64,000 nt of DNA from Schaalia odontolytica (GCF_024584435.1 NZ_CP102197.1:2108001-2172000); one strand, 5' to 3'. Positions 34,555-44,539 are shown, counted from the first letter of the stretch. The notes: generated by a model from the letters alone, not told the origin. Made by a program: numbers and translations.

Positions 34555-34887
34555 TCACGGCTTGATGTACGTGGCCCCGTCCTTCGTCCACTCGCGGATC
34601 GCGGGGATGGCGGCGGGCACTTGCCCCAGCCACTCGGGCAGCGTGCCTTCGACGAACTCGTGGTTGGCCAGCGACCTGGCGCAGGCGAAGAAGTCCACGC
34701 CAGCGTGGGCCGCCGCCTCCATCTGCGCAGTCCAGTCGTTCGCGCCCTGGAGCGCGTAGACTCCAGTGCCGTTCACGATGACGGCAATCCCGTGAGCCAG
34801 GCCGAGCTGCGCGAGGTTGCCGAGGTTCGACAGCGCCGCGGGCCAGCGGGCGACATCTGACACGTGAAGAACGTAGTCGTAGCTCAT
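34555..34887 (-). CDS. DsrE-like family protein
   Basis: 110 residues from ATG 34887. Pattern of a small alpha/beta DsrE fold: DYVLHVSD first strand, IAVIVNGTGVYAL second strand, and VDFFACARSLANHE with a cysteine placed where sulfur-relay proteins keep theirs. Ends EWTKDGATYIKP, a typical end of single-domain members. In other bacteria such proteins take part in sulfur transfer. There are no Dsr or Tus partners next to it, so its role is unknown. It is a monocistronic gene followed by a strong hairpin. Confidence 0.78.
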   Translation of the reverse strand: MSYDYVLHVSDVARWPAALSNLGNLAQLGLAHGIAVIVNGTGVYALQGANDWTAQMEAAAHAGVDFFACARSLANHEFVEGTLPEWLGQVPAAIPAIREWTKDGATYIKP

Positions 34888-34975
34888 AGTGCTCTCTTCC
34901 GTGGAAATGACGTGGCGTCAGTGGAGTCCCCGTCGGGGTACGGGGGAAGGCTACCGCGCGGGGATGGGACGGCCG

Positions 34976-35401
34976 CTAGTGACCCCGGTGTCGTGCTTTT
35001 GCCTTCTCACGTTCGAGTCGGTACTTGGCATCTGCCGCCTCCCGTTTCTTCTGCTTGGCGTCCGCGGCTCGGCGCTGCGCCGAGCGCTCGCGGTCTGCGT
35101 GGATTGCCGCTTGCGAAGCGGTCGATGGGCGCCCCCGGTGGGCGAGGCGGGACGCTTGGCGCTGCGCGCGCTTGGGATTGGGGCGCTTGGTGCGGCGCTC
35201 GAGGTCGGCAGAAACAACGGCCGCCTCATCGAGCCGGCGTGTGAGCGCGCTGGCGTGGGCGAGGAAAAACTCATACAGTTCCGCATCCGAGGGCTGCGTG
35301 CCAAACACGATCCGAACCGCCTGGACGCGGCCCGCCTCGTGGCGCTCAATGACGACCACCCAAAAGCGGCCGTCGAAATACAGTGTGGACTCCGTCTTCA
35401 T
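34976..35401 (-). CDS. YjdF-like (DUF2992) protein
   Basis: 141 residues from ATG 35401 (GGAG seven bases upstream); ATG 35404 directly precedes it and is possible. The N-terminus [18 protein letters not shown] and [17 protein letters not shown] match DUF2992/YjdF. The C-terminal half is strongly basic ([14 protein letters not shown] ... KAKARHRG), which suggests nucleic-acid or ribosome contact. In Firmicutes yjdF follows a riboswitch for azaaromatic compounds; in the roughly 200 bases upstream here I cannot recognise that motif. Function is unknown. Confidence 0.78.
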   Translation of the reverse strand: MKTESTLYFDGRFWVVVIERHEAGRVQAVRIVFGTQPSDAELYEFFLAHASALTRRLDEAAVVSADLERRTKRPNPKRAQRQASRLAHRGRPSTASQAAIHADRERSAQRRAADAKQKKREAADAKYRLEREKAKARHRGH

Positions 35402-35600
35402 CATGTGTCTCCAGGTACACCAAAGTGGACCTGATGACGCCGGATTCTGCGCTGGGCAGCGACGGATGCGGGGCATCGTCCAGACTTCCTACTGGACCGT
35501 GCGATTCGCGTACCAGGACTGACGCTTCATTGTACGTCCGGTTTCCCCAGATCCGTCACTTCGTGGCCGCAGGAGAATACGGACGAGGGGTGAGCGTGCG

Positions 35601-36626
35601 TTAGTTGACGATCGGCTTGCCGCCGATGGACATGGGGGCACGGGTGCGTGCCTGCGTGTCGAGATCCCTCTCCCAGGCCGAGGCATCCTCCCAGTTGGCT
35701 GAGGAGAGGAGGCGCAGGGCGCCGATCTCTCCGAGGGCGTCCAGCAGGAGGAAGCGGGGAGCGGGGTAGGGGGCGTCCCACGGGATGGCTGTCCACACGC
35801 CATTCTTGCCCAGCAGGAACTCGCCGCGGTTGCGATCGTGCAGGTCGTTGGCGGCCTCCCGCGCCTGCCCTTCGGCGGCCCACAGCCAACGGGTGGTGCG
35901 GAATGCCTCCCAGGTCTCGTCCCACGACGAATAGTAGGACTGGAGGGCGCGGTTGATAGCCGCGAGGGTGTCGAAGGCCTCGTCCTCGCTGAGCCACCCG
36001 GCGGACGCGCCCGCGCGGGTCAGGTTGGCGGCGCGGATGAAATCCCACGCGGCGAACTCCAGGGATTGCAGGCCGCGGTCGTTGGCCTGGAATCGGTGGA
36101 TCTGCCAGAGCCTCTCCCAGTCCTGCGTCGACACGTCCGCGGTCTTGCGCAGGCGGGAGATCTCGGCCTCGGCCCACGACTGATTGGCGCAGCGCTTGCG
36201 CAAAAACGCGAAGTCCTCGCGATGACCGTCGCGCAGGAGCGAGTAGAGCTGGCGCAGCAGCTGCTTCCTATCCGTGATGTCCCAGTCTCGCTTGAGCATC
36301 TCCTTCGTGGCCGCGGGGTCGGACACGCTCAACACGTTGAGCGTGTCTCCGTTGCACAGCGCGTAGGGGAAGGACGGGGCGAGCAGGCGCGCCGTCGGGT
36401 CCGTCGTCATCGAGGAGCGAGTCCCGCGCAGGTGCGGCGTGTGATGCTCGTTGAGGTCATTCCACTCGCTTTCCTGCCCCGCCTTGCGCACGTCTTGAGG
36501 CGCGGGCGCGGCTCCCTTCGAACGATTGATCGCCGTCTTGATCCTGTTCGACACCAGCGCGAGCGCCACGAAGAAGATCGCGAGCCACACGGGGAAGGGA
36601 ACCTGGGAGAGGATGTTCTCAATCAC
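35601..36626 (-). CDS. DUF1266-domain protein with N-terminal membrane helix
   Basis: 341 residues from GTG 36626; this start has no evident ribosome site, and the exact start is uncertain. It begins with one membrane helix (FPVWLAIFFVALALVSNRI), then a linker, then a soluble domain. That domain contains ALCNGDTLNVLSV, KRDWDITDRKQLLRQLYSLL and AAWDFIRAANLTRAGASAGWLSEDEAF, which are DUF1266 features. Function of the domain is unknown; it is often found in proteins near secretion or toxin loci. Here it stands alone upstream of topA in the opposite direction. Confidence 0.82.
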   Translation of the reverse strand: MIENILSQVPFPVWLAIFFVALALVSNRIKTAINRSKGAAPAPQDVRKAGQESEWNDLNEHHTPHLRGTRSSMTTDPTARLLAPSFPYALCNGDTLNVLSVSDPAATKEMLKRDWDITDRKQLLRQLYSLLRDGHREDFAFLRKRCANQSWAEAEISRLRKTADVSTQDWERLWQIHRFQANDRGLQSLEFAAWDFIRAANLTRAGASAGWLSEDEAFDTLAAINRALQSYYSSWDETWEAFRTTRWLWAAEGQAREAANDLHDRNRGEFLLGKNGVWTAIPWDAPYPAPRFLLLDALGEIGALRLLSSANWEDASAWERDLDTQARTRAPMSIGGKPIVN

Positions 36627-36892
36627 GATGACGATTGTGCACGATCGGCGGTGACTTACACAAGCCAGCGGACGCCCGACGCCACGGGGAGCCCGGGCCA
36701 GCCGCGTCCTCGCACGCGTGAGAATCGGACATCGCCTCGGCGCTGTCAACCCCGCGCCGCGTGAGACGCGCGGATATCACCTGCGGTACCCAGATGAGCG
36801 CCGGACACGGTAAGGTCCTTCCCAGGTGCGTCTCCGGGTAAGAGAGCCGCGGGGATGCTACAAATGCTGGGGAAGAACGGGAAGGGACGGCA

Positions 36893-39628
36893 ATGTCAGC
36901 GACGAAGCTCGTGATCGTGGAGTCTCCTGCGAAGGCTGCCACCATCGAGGGATACCTGGGCCCCGACTACCATGTGACCGCCTCGATCGGTCACATCCGC
37001 GACCTGCCCCAGCCCTCCGAGCTACCCAAGGACATGAAGAAGGGGCCCTTCGGACGCTTCGCCGTCAACGTCGATGACGGCTTCACGCCCTACTACGTGG
37101 TGAACCCCGACAAGAAGAAGAAGGTCACCGAACTCAAGAAGCTCCTCAAGGAGTCCGACGAACTCTTCCTGGCAACCGATGAGGATCGCGAGGGAGAGGC
37201 CATCGCGTGGCACCTCCTGCAGGTCCTCAAGCCGAAGGTGCCCGTGCGACGCATGGTCTTCCACGAGATCACGAAGGAAGCGATCCAGCGGGCACTGGAC
37301 AACACGCGCGACCTGGACACGGCGCTGGTGGACGCCCAAGAGACGCGCCGCATCCTCGACCGCCTCTACGGCTACGAGGTCTCCCCCCTGCTGTGGCGCA
37401 AGATTCGCCCGTCCCTGTCGGCGGGTCGCGTCCAGTCGGTGGCCACGCGCCTCGTGGTCGCCAGGGAACGGGACCGCATAGCCCACGTGAGCGCCGAATA
37501 CTGGTCGATCGACACGGCCTTCACCTGCGCCGGTCAGGCCTTCAGCGCCCGCGTGACCTCCGTCGACGGGGCGGCGATCGCGACGGGCTCGGACTTTTCC
37601 GAGAAGGGCGAGCTGAGTGCGAAGGCTCTCAAGGCCGGCGTTCTCCACCTCGACGAGGCCACGGCCCGCTCCTACGCCCGCGCGCTCACTGACGCCCCGG
37701 CCTCGGTCGTCGACTCCGTGACCCGCAAGCCCTATCGGCGCCGCCCGGCCGCCCCCTTCACGACCTCGACCCTGCAGCAGGAGGCTTCGCGCAAGCTGCA
37801 CTGGAATGCATCCTCGACCATGCGCACCGCCCAGTCCCTCTACGAGTCCGGCTACATCACGTACATGCGTACCGACTCCACGGCGCTGTCGGGGCAGGCC
37901 ATCCACGCGGCCCGCGAGCAGGCCACCCAGCTCTACGGGGCCGAGGCCGTGGCCGAGGCTCCGCGCACCTACGGAACCGCGTCGAAGGGCGCGCAGGAGG
38001 CCCACGAGGCGATCCGACCCGCCGGGGACCACTTCCGCACGCCGGGCGAGGTGGCCTCGTCCCTGTCCAAGCAGCAGCTGGCCCTGTACGACCTGATCTG
38101 GAAGCGCACCGTTGCCTCCCAGATGGCCGACGCGCGCGGATACACGGCGACGATCCGCGTGCTGACGGGCATCGACGTTGACGGCAAGCGCCGCGATGTC
38201 CTCTCGTCGGCCTCGGGCACCGTCATCACCGCCCCCGGGTTCCGCCTGGCCTACGAGGAGGGGCGCGACCAGGGCCGATACGAGGCGGAGAAGAGCGACG
38301 CGGAGAAGACCCTGCCCGACGTGGCCGAGGGCGACGCCGCCTCCCTGACCCAGGCGACCCCCGCCGGGCACGAGACGCAGCCCCCGGGGCGCTACACGGA
38401 GGCCACGCTGGTCAAGACCATGGAGGAGCTCGGCATCGGACGCCCCTCCACGTACGCGGCCACGATCCAGACGATCGGCGACCGCGGATACGTCACGCAC
38501 CGCGGCCAGTACCTGGTCCCCACGTGGCTGGCATTCTCGGTGACGCGCCTGCTCGAAGAGAACCTCGCGAACCTCGTGGACTACGACTTCACGGCCTCCA
38601 TGGAGGGCGACCTGGACCGCATCGCGGCGGGGGAAGAGAACGGAACGGAGTTCCTCTCCGGCTTCTTCTTTGGCCCCGACGGTTCGGGCGAGACGGGAGG
38701 CCTGCGACACGACGTGGCCTCCCTGGGAGACGACATCGACGCGCGCGCCGTCAACTCCATCGACCTGGGGCGCGGGGTGACCCTGCGCGTGGGCCGCTAC
38801 GGCCCCTACATGGAAAAGGCCGACGGCACGCACGCGAACGTTCCGCCGGAGGTGGCTCCGGACGAGCTGACCGACGAGCTCATCGACCAGCTCTTTAGCC
38901 GGGCCGCCGACGACGGGCGCGAGCTGGGCGTCGACCCCGGCACCGGCCACACGATCATCGTGAAGGACGGGCGCTACGGTCCCTACGTCACCGAGGTCCT
39001 TCCCGAGCCCGAGGGGGATGCCGGCGCGAAGGCCAAGAAGGGCGCGGTCAAGCCCAGGACCGCGTCCCTGTTCAAGACGATGGACATTTCCACCGTGACC
39101 CTTGCCGAGGCGCTCCAGCTGCTCTCCCTGCCGCGCGAGGTGGGGGTCGACCCGGCCACGGGTGAGGCGATCACCGCGCAAAATGGCCGCTACGGCCCCT
39201 ACCTGAAGAAGGGGACGGACTCGCGCACCCTGGCCAGCGAGGACCAGCTGCTCACCATCACCCTGGACGAGGCCCTGGCAATCTACGCTCAGCCCAAGAC
39301 CCGCGGGCGCGGCACTGCCCGCCCGCCGCTGCGCGAGTTCGGCGAGGACCCGATCTCCGGCAAGAAGGTCACCGTCAAGGACGGGCGCTTCGGCCCCTAC
39401 GTGACCGACGGCGAGACCAATGTGACGGTTCCGCGCGCCGAGACGGTCGAGGACCTCACCGCCGAACGCGCCTACGAGCTCCTGGCCGACAAGCGCGCCA
39501 AGGGGCCCGCCCCCAAGCGCGCGCGCAAGACGGCGGCAAAGAAGACGACGACGAAGAAGAAAACGGCGGCGAAGAAACCCGCCGCGAAGAAGACGCGCGC
39601 CAAGAAACAGGCGGCGACGAAGGAATGA
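36893..39628 (+). CDS. topA: DNA topoisomerase I (type IA)
   Basis: 911 residues. TOPRIM begins KLVIVESPAKAATIEGYLG with acidic residues in LATDEDREGEAIAWHL. The active tyrosine is in GYITYMRTDSTALS. Four C-terminal repeats of the RYGPYV type (GRYGPYME, GRYGPYVTE, GRYGPYLKK, GRFGPYVTD) replace zinc fingers, as in Actinobacteria. A long Lys/Ala tail (KKTAAKKPAAKK) ends it. It relaxes negative supercoils and is essential. Its stop overlaps the tmk start, giving the common order topA-tmk-holB. Confidence 0.97.
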   Translation: MSATKLVIVESPAKAATIEGYLGPDYHVTASIGHIRDLPQPSELPKDMKKGPFGRFAVNVDDGFTPYYVVNPDKKKKVTELKKLLKESDELFLATDEDREGEAIAWHLLQVLKPKVPVRRMVFHEITKEAIQRALDNTRDLDTALVDAQETRRILDRLYGYEVSPLLWRKIRPSLSAGRVQSVATRLVVARERDRIAHVSAEYWSIDTAFTCAGQAFSARVTSVDGAAIATGSDFSEKGELSAKALKAGVLHLDEATARSYARALTDAPASVVDSVTRKPYRRRPAAPFTTSTLQQEASRKLHWNASSTMRTAQSLYESGYITYMRTDSTALSGQAIHAAREQATQLYGAEAVAEAPRTYGTASKGAQEAHEAIRPAGDHFRTPGEVASSLSKQQLALYDLIWKRTVASQMADARGYTATIRVLTGIDVDGKRRDVLSSASGTVITAPGFRLAYEEGRDQGRYEAEKSDAEKTLPDVAEGDAASLTQATPAGHETQPPGRYTEATLVKTMEELGIGRPSTYAATIQTIGDRGYVTHRGQYLVPTWLAFSVTRLLEENLANLVDYDFTASMEGDLDRIAAGEENGTEFLSGFFFGPDGSGETGGLRHDVASLGDDIDARAVNSIDLGRGVTLRVGRYGPYMEKADGTHANVPPEVAPDELTDELIDQLFSRAADDGRELGVDPGTGHTIIVKDGRYGPYVTEVLPEPEGDAGAKAKKGAVKPRTASLFKTMDISTVTLAEALQLLSLPREVGVDPATGEAITAQNGRYGPYLKKGTDSRTLASEDQLLTITLDEALAIYAQPKTRGRGTARPPLREFGEDPISGKKVTVKDGRFGPYVTDGETNVTVPRAETVEDLTAERAYELLADKRAKGPAPKRARKTAAKKTTTKKKTAAKKPAAKKTRAKKQAATKE

Positions 39629-40431
39629 CGATGGCAGCGCGAGGAGTGTTCATCACTTTCGAGGGCGGCGACGGCTCCGGCAAGTCGACGCAGATCCTGG
39701 CGGTGCGCGACTGGTTCGCGAGTCGCGGCCGCGAGGTCGTTGTCACCCGCGAGCCGGGCGGCACCGAGCTGGGGGCGGAGATCCGTCGCCTGGTGCAAAA
39801 CGGGCCCGAGGACGTGGATGCGCGCACCGAGGCGCTCCTGTATGCGGCGGACCGCGCCTACCACGTGACCACGGTCGTGGCCCCCGCCCTCGAGCGCGGC
39901 GCGGTCGTGCTGGGGGACCGCTACATCGACTCGTCCCTGGCCTACCAGGGGGCGGCCCGCTCCCTGGGCGTCGACGAGATCTCGTCCCTGTCCGCGTGGG
40001 CGACCCGCGGCCTCTACCCCTCGCTCACGTTCCTCCTGGACCTTCCTCCGGAAGTTGGTGCGCGCCGTCGCACCGACGCCCCGGACCGCATGGAGCGCGA
40101 GTCCATGGACTTCCACGAGCGCGTCCGCCACGAGTACCTGCGCCTGGCCGACGCGGAGCCGGATCGCATCGTCGTCATCGACGCGGTGGGCACCGTCGAG
40201 GAGGTGTTCTCCGAGATCCGCGGGGTCCTCGTCGAACGCTTCGAAGGTGGGGTGGCCACCATTGACGAGGCCGCGGACGTATCCGCGGAAGCCGCGAGGG
40301 GCGCGGGGGAGCCGGCACCCGACGCCGGCCGCTCCCCGCGCACGGGAGGCCGCGAGACTCCCTCCTCCCGCAAGCCCGCGACCATGGTCGGCGCCCTCGG
40401 GGAATCCCAGGGTGCCCTGTGGGATGAATGA
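39625..40431 (+). CDS. tmk: Thymidylate kinase
   Basis: 268 residues; ATG 39625 overlaps the topA stop (ATGA), and ATG 39631 is an alternative. P-loop FEGGDGSGKST, REPGGTELGAEIR, the DRYIDSSLAYQGAAR segment and a lid region define TMK. It phosphorylates dTMP to dTDP. The core ends near residue 210; the remaining about 60 residues are a low-complexity Ala/Gly/Arg tail not seen in short TMKs. It is coupled to holB by an ATGA-type overlap. Confidence 0.95.
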   Translation: MTMAARGVFITFEGGDGSGKSTQILAVRDWFASRGREVVVTREPGGTELGAEIRRLVQNGPEDVDARTEALLYAADRAYHVTTVVAPALERGAVVLGDRYIDSSLAYQGAARSLGVDEISSLSAWATRGLYPSLTFLLDLPPEVGARRRTDAPDRMERESMDFHERVRHEYLRLADAEPDRIVVIDAVGTVEEVFSEIRGVLVERFEGGVATIDEAADVSAEAARGAGEPAPDAGRSPRTGGRETPSSRKPATMVGALGESQGALWDE

Positions 40432-41621
40432 TGAGCGTCTGGTCCTCCCTGGTCGGACAGGATGATGCGGTCGCTAAGCTCAGCGAGGCCGCGGCCAGCG
40501 CGCGCGCGATCGTGGCTTCCAGGGCGGGTTCGGCCGCCTTGGAAGACGCTCGCTCGATGAGCCACGCGTGGCTCATCACCGGCCCCCCGGGATCCGGACG
40601 ATCCGTGGCCGCGCGGGCCTTCGCGGCGGCCCTGCAGTGCACCGGCGAGGAGGTCGGCTGCGGAACGTGCCCGGGGTGCCGCACGACCACGGGGCGCACC
40701 AATGCGGACGTTCTCTTCGTCGCGACGGAGACCTCGATCATCAACGTTGAGACCGCGCGTTCCCTGGTCCTCCAGGCCCAGTCGTCCCCCTCCCAGGGGC
40801 TGTGGCGCGTGATCGTCGTCGAGGACGCGGATCGCCTGGGTGAAGCGGGGGCGAACGCCCTGCTCAAGGCCATTGAAGAACCCCCCGAGCACACGGTCTG
40901 GCTCCTGTGCGCCCCCAGCCCGGAGGATATGATCGCCACGATCCGGTCGAGGTGCCGCCACCTCGGCCTGCGCATCCCCACCGCCAACGCGGTCGCGGAC
41001 CTCCTCGTGCGCGAGGGCGTGGCCACCCCCGAGGTTGCCCTCGAGGCCGCGCGAGCCGCCCAATCCCACATCGGCCTCGCCCGAGCGCTGGCCGCCGACC
41101 CCGAGATGCGGGCGCGCAGGCGCGCCATCGTCACCGCTCCCGCCTCGGTGCGAAGCGTCGGAGAGGCGGTGCTCGCCGCCGAACGGCTCCTGGAGACCGC
41201 CAAGGCTCAGGCCGACGCGCAGGTCAGCGAACGCAACGCGCGCGAGAAAGCGGAGCTGCTGCGCCAGCTCGGGATGGAGGAAGACGAACGCGCCACCAAG
41301 GCCTCGCGCACCCTCATCCGCCAGCTCGAGGAGGATCAGAAGCGCCGCTCCAAGCGCGCGCTCACGGACGCGATCGACCGCGCCCTCATCGACCTGCTCG
41401 CCATCTACCGCGACGTCCTCATGACGCAGGTGGGCGGAGACGGAGAACTCATCAACACGGACCTGGCCGACCTGGTCCGTTCGATCGCGGCCGAGTCGAC
41501 TCCCCGCCAGACGCTGAGCCGCGTCGACCACATCGAGACGGCGCGGCGGCGGCTGAAGTCGAATGGAAACACACTCCTCGTCCTGGAGGACATGGCGATC
41601 TCCCTGCGGCCCCAGGCGTAA
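40428..41621 (+). CDS. holB: DNA polymerase III delta-prime subunit
   Basis: 397 residues from ATG 40428 overlapping the tmk stop. Starts SLVGQDDAVAKLSEA. The P-loop is GPPGSGRSVAAR, with Arg instead of Lys, as usual for delta-prime clamp-loader subunits that do not hydrolyse ATP. A zinc module CGTCPGCR and ALLKAIEEPPEHTVWLL plus SRCRHL are further signatures. C-terminal part is a helical collar domain. It helps load the sliding clamp. Third member of the coupled topA-tmk-holB unit. Confidence 0.95.
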   Translation: MMSVWSSLVGQDDAVAKLSEAAASARAIVASRAGSAALEDARSMSHAWLITGPPGSGRSVAARAFAAALQCTGEEVGCGTCPGCRTTTGRTNADVLFVATETSIINVETARSLVLQAQSSPSQGLWRVIVVEDADRLGEAGANALLKAIEEPPEHTVWLLCAPSPEDMIATIRSRCRHLGLRIPTANAVADLLVREGVATPEVALEAARAAQSHIGLARALAADPEMRARRRAIVTAPASVRSVGEAVLAAERLLETAKAQADAQVSERNAREKAELLRQLGMEEDERATKASRTLIRQLEEDQKRRSKRALTDAIDRALIDLLAIYRDVLMTQVGGDGELINTDLADLVRSIAAESTPRQTLSRVDHIETARRRLKSNGNTLLVLEDMAISLRPQA

Positions 41622-41656
41622 AACTAACCCCCGCAATCTCCGTTACAATCGGGGCC

Positions 41657-43273
41657 ATGAAGACACGCTCCATCGCGGCCGTCGCCGTCGCGATCCTCGC
41701 CGTCGTCGCGATCGTCCTGACAGTCCTCGGCTACTACGGGACTCAGCACAGGGGACCCGTTCCGGCAGCGACGGCCACGTCGTCGGCGCCTCCGATCCCG
41801 GTGCAATCCGGATCGACTCAGGCGTACTATGAGCAGACCATCACGTGGGGCGCGTGCGCATCCGGCACCTTCGGCTCCTTCCAGGGGGTGGACTCCTCCG
41901 ACGCCAGCGAGTACCAGTGCGCCTTCCTGAAGGTGCCCCTCGACTGGGCGCAGCCCGACGGTAACCAGATCTCGTTGGCCCTCGCCGTCCACCGCTCCGG
42001 CTCCAAGAACGCCCCCGCCCTGTTTATCAACCCGGGCGGACCCGGCGGGGCGGTCGTCTCCGCTCTTCCCTACTACGCGAGCCAGGGACTGGGTGAGTCC
42101 GTCGTCAACGCCTACGACATCATCGCCCTCGACCCGCGCGGGGTGGGCGACTCCACCCCCGTCTTTTGCCTGAGCGACGAGGAGAAGGACAAGCGAAACG
42201 CGGGCGAGGACGGCGCGAACGACACCGGGGATGAGTCCCCCCAGTCGGCCATCGAAGCGGCCCAGGAGGACTCGCGCACCCTCGCCGCCGGGTGCAAGGA
42301 GCGTTCCGGTAGCCTCTTCGAACACATCGACACCGTCAGCGCGGCGCGCGACTTCGACATGGTGCGTGCCGTCCTCGGTCAGGACACCCTCAACCTTCTC
42401 GGATACTCCTACGGCACTTTCCTGGGGGCCACCTACGCCGGGCTCTTCCCCGAGCGGGTCGGCCGCTTCGTCCTCGATGGTGCCCTCGATCCCTCCCTCA
42501 GCGTCAACGAGGTCGCGGCCCTGCAGATGCGCGGCCTGGACGCTTCCCTCCAACAGTGGATCAGCGACTGCGCCACCCAGGCCTCGTGCCCGATGGGACG
42601 CAGCCGCGACGAGGGGATCGAAACGGTCCGTTCCTTCCTGGACTCTCTGCAGGACAAGCCGCTGCGCACGTCGAACCCGGATCGCCCCCTGACGGAGAAC
42701 CTGGCCGTGACCGCCATGACCGGAGCCATGTACAACACGCAGTGGTGGCCCCAGCTCACCCAGGCCTTTGCCTCCGCGTGGCGCAGCGGGGACGGCAGCG
42801 CCATGCTCGCCATCGCCGACACGCTCAATTCGCGCAACGAAGACGGCACCTACGAGGACAACTCCTCCGACGCGATCAATGCGATCAACAACCTCGACTA
42901 TGCGCCCGAGGGAACCAGCGAGCAGTGGGCCGCCGAGGTGGACTCCCTCAAGAAGGACCTGCGGATCCTCGGCAAGTACGTGGGCTACCCGTCGGCGGCC
43001 CTCGAAGCGTGGCCCACGCGCCACGCCCCGCGCTCGCGCATCACCGCGCAGGGGGCGGCGCCCATCGTCGTCATCGGGACGACCCACGACCCGGCCACCC
43101 CGTACTCGATGGCTCAGGGGCTCTCCGGTCAGCTGGCCAGCGGCGTCCTCGTGTCGGTCGAAGGCTGGAATCACACGGCATACAGGCGCGGCGCGAACCC
43201 GTGCGTCGTGCGGGCCGTCGAAGACTACCTGGTCAAGGGCACCGTCCCCTCCGACGGGCTCATGTGCCAGTAG
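41657..43273 (+). CDS. Secreted alpha/beta hydrolase, tripeptidyl-aminopeptidase type
   Basis: 538 residues from ATG 41657; the frame is open far upstream only because it runs across holB. An N-terminal hydrophobic helix (AAVAVAILAVVAIVLTVLGYYG) acts as signal or anchor. PLDWAQPDG, INPGGPGGA, ALDPRGVGDSTPV, nucleophile GYSYGTFLGATYA, and a late TAP-like part (VVIGTTHDPATPY with Asp, EGWNHTAY with His) complete the family pattern. Enzymes of this group cleave N-terminal tripeptides or esters outside the cell. Substrate is unknown. Confidence 0.9.
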   Translation: MKTRSIAAVAVAILAVVAIVLTVLGYYGTQHRGPVPAATATSSAPPIPVQSGSTQAYYEQTITWGACASGTFGSFQGVDSSDASEYQCAFLKVPLDWAQPDGNQISLALAVHRSGSKNAPALFINPGGPGGAVVSALPYYASQGLGESVVNAYDIIALDPRGVGDSTPVFCLSDEEKDKRNAGEDGANDTGDESPQSAIEAAQEDSRTLAAGCKERSGSLFEHIDTVSAARDFDMVRAVLGQDTLNLLGYSYGTFLGATYAGLFPERVGRFVLDGALDPSLSVNEVAALQMRGLDASLQQWISDCATQASCPMGRSRDEGIETVRSFLDSLQDKPLRTSNPDRPLTENLAVTAMTGAMYNTQWWPQLTQAFASAWRSGDGSAMLAIADTLNSRNEDGTYEDNSSDAINAINNLDYAPEGTSEQWAAEVDSLKKDLRILGKYVGYPSAALEAWPTRHAPRSRITAQGAAPIVVIGTTHDPATPYSMAQGLSGQLASGVLVSVEGWNHTAYRRGANPCVVRAVEDYLVKGTVPSDGLMCQ

Positions 43274-43388
43274 GTGCGTGACCCACGACATCCCTCAGGG
43301 GGGTGTCCTGGTTTGCGCTCGCGGCACACATTCCAGTACAGTTGTGCCGTTGCCTGCGCGCCCCGGAGACGGTGGAACGGCAGGCGCG

Positions 43389-43461
43389 GCCGCCTTAGCT
43401 CAGTCGGCAGAGCGATTCACTCGTAATGAATAGGTCGTGGGTTCGATTCCCACAGGCGGCT
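43389..43461 (+). tRNA. tRNA-Thr (anticodon CGT)
   Basis: 73 bases. Acceptor GCCGCCT pairs with AGGCGGC (43454-43460), discriminator T, no encoded CCA. Anticodon stem ATTCA/TGAAT with loop CTCGTAA gives CGT, reading ACG. T loop TTCGATT. Confidence 0.97.
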
Positions 43462-43466
43462 CGGAT

Positions 43467-43492
43467 GCGCCCACCCCGCTCGGGGTGGGCGC
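43467..43492 (+). terminator. Terminator after tRNA-Thr
   Basis: Arms GCGCCCACCCC (43467-43477) and GGGGTGGGCGC (43482-43492) with a short loop, then TCGTGTCTTCTC. Confidence 0.8.
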
Positions 43493-43831
43493 TCGTGTCT
43501 TCTCCCCCGCGCATGTCTGGATGCGGGTGTCGAGGCGCAGCCGAGTTGCGGGCAAGCCGTGGCTCGCCGGGGCGGACGGGACCGTGAGGTAACCGCGGCC
43601 TCGACCAAGATTGGTAAGGCGCTCCTATCCACCTGTCGCGTGCGAGCCAACGGCGGTATAACGCGCGCTTTCGGCGTTTTATTCCCGGAAGTGGCCGCGC
43701 CGTGAAACAGGCAACGAACGGCGAGTTAGGACTAGAAAATGCGGGACCAAAGGACCAAGATGGATGTGACCAAGAGGCGGTCCCGCGAGGGTAGGTCCGC
43801 CACGTAACAACACGAGCGAAGGAGAATCAAC
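43493..43831. other. Intergenic region upstream of dps
   Basis: 339 bases without a gene. It must contain the dps promoter; GCGAAGGAG lies just before the start. No operator that I would name. Confidence 0.5.
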
Positions 43832-44302
43832 ATGACCGTTGAGTCCACTGGTTTCAAAGCTTCCGACGTCCTCGCAGGCAACCTGCAGAAGGTCCTCACC
43901 GACGTGACGGCGCTGTCCCTCGTGGGCAAGCAGCTGCACTGGAACATCACGGGCGACGGATTCCGTTCGCTGCACCTCTTCCTCGACGATGTCGTTAACA
44001 TCGCGCGCGAGGCCTCCGACGAGGTCGCCGAGCGCATGCGCGCCATGCAGGCCGTCCCCAACGGCCTGCCCGAGGTCGTGGCGCAGCGCAACACCCTGCC
44101 CACGGTGCCCGAGACGATCATCAAGACGGACGATGCCGAGGAGCTCGCCATCGCCGCGATCAACGCCACCGTCGCCACCATGCGCGACGTCCACGAGAAG
44201 GTCGACGCCGAGGATTCGGCTTCTGCGGATATCCTCAACGACTACATTCGTCGCCTTGAGCAGCGGGCATGGTTCATCCGTTCGCAAAACGGCCAGGCCT
44301 GA
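43832..44302 (+). CDS. dps: Dps-family ferritin-like DNA-protection protein
   Basis: 156 residues from ATG 43832 with GAAGGAG upstream. Four-helix ferritin-like protein with the Dps ferroxidase residues in KQLHWNITGDGFRSLHLFLDD and EASDEVAER, which sit at the interface between two subunits in the family. Dps forms 12-subunit shells that oxidise and store iron with peroxide and may bind DNA. The N-terminal tail here is short with few Lys/Arg, so DNA binding is uncertain. Ends with a very strong terminator. Confidence 0.94.
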   Translation: MTVESTGFKASDVLAGNLQKVLTDVTALSLVGKQLHWNITGDGFRSLHLFLDDVVNIAREASDEVAERMRAMQAVPNGLPEVVAQRNTLPTVPETIIKTDDAEELAIAAINATVATMRDVHEKVDAEDSASADILNDYIRRLEQRAWFIRSQNGQA

Positions 44303-44350
44303 GCCTACCCTTCACGGCCGGGGTGTGAGCCTGCCCGGCTCGCCACAGCA

Positions 44351-44385
44351 CCGGGGTGTCCCGCCTAGGAGGCGGGACACCCCGG
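44351..44385 (+). terminator. Terminator downstream of dps
   Basis: Sixteen-base perfect arms (44351-44366 and 44370-44385; CCGGGGTGTCCCGCCT on the left) with a three-base loop. Confidence 0.8.
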
Positions 44386-44539
44386 TCCCGTTGAAGGTTC
44401 GGCTCCCGTGGGCCAAACCGGGAGGTCCGGCGTGCCCCGCCCCCGCGCTCGTCCACGCGCTCACCCGAGCTCCACCCGTGGGCGGAGGTGACACCCCGTC
44501 AGCGACACGCGGGACCGCGATCACTACGCTGGAGGCGTG

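Noticed and set aside
40907-41656. N-terminal extension of the alpha/beta hydrolase
   Set aside because: This part overlaps holB in another frame and is Arg/Pro-rich; a proper hydrophobic signal begins at ATG 41657.
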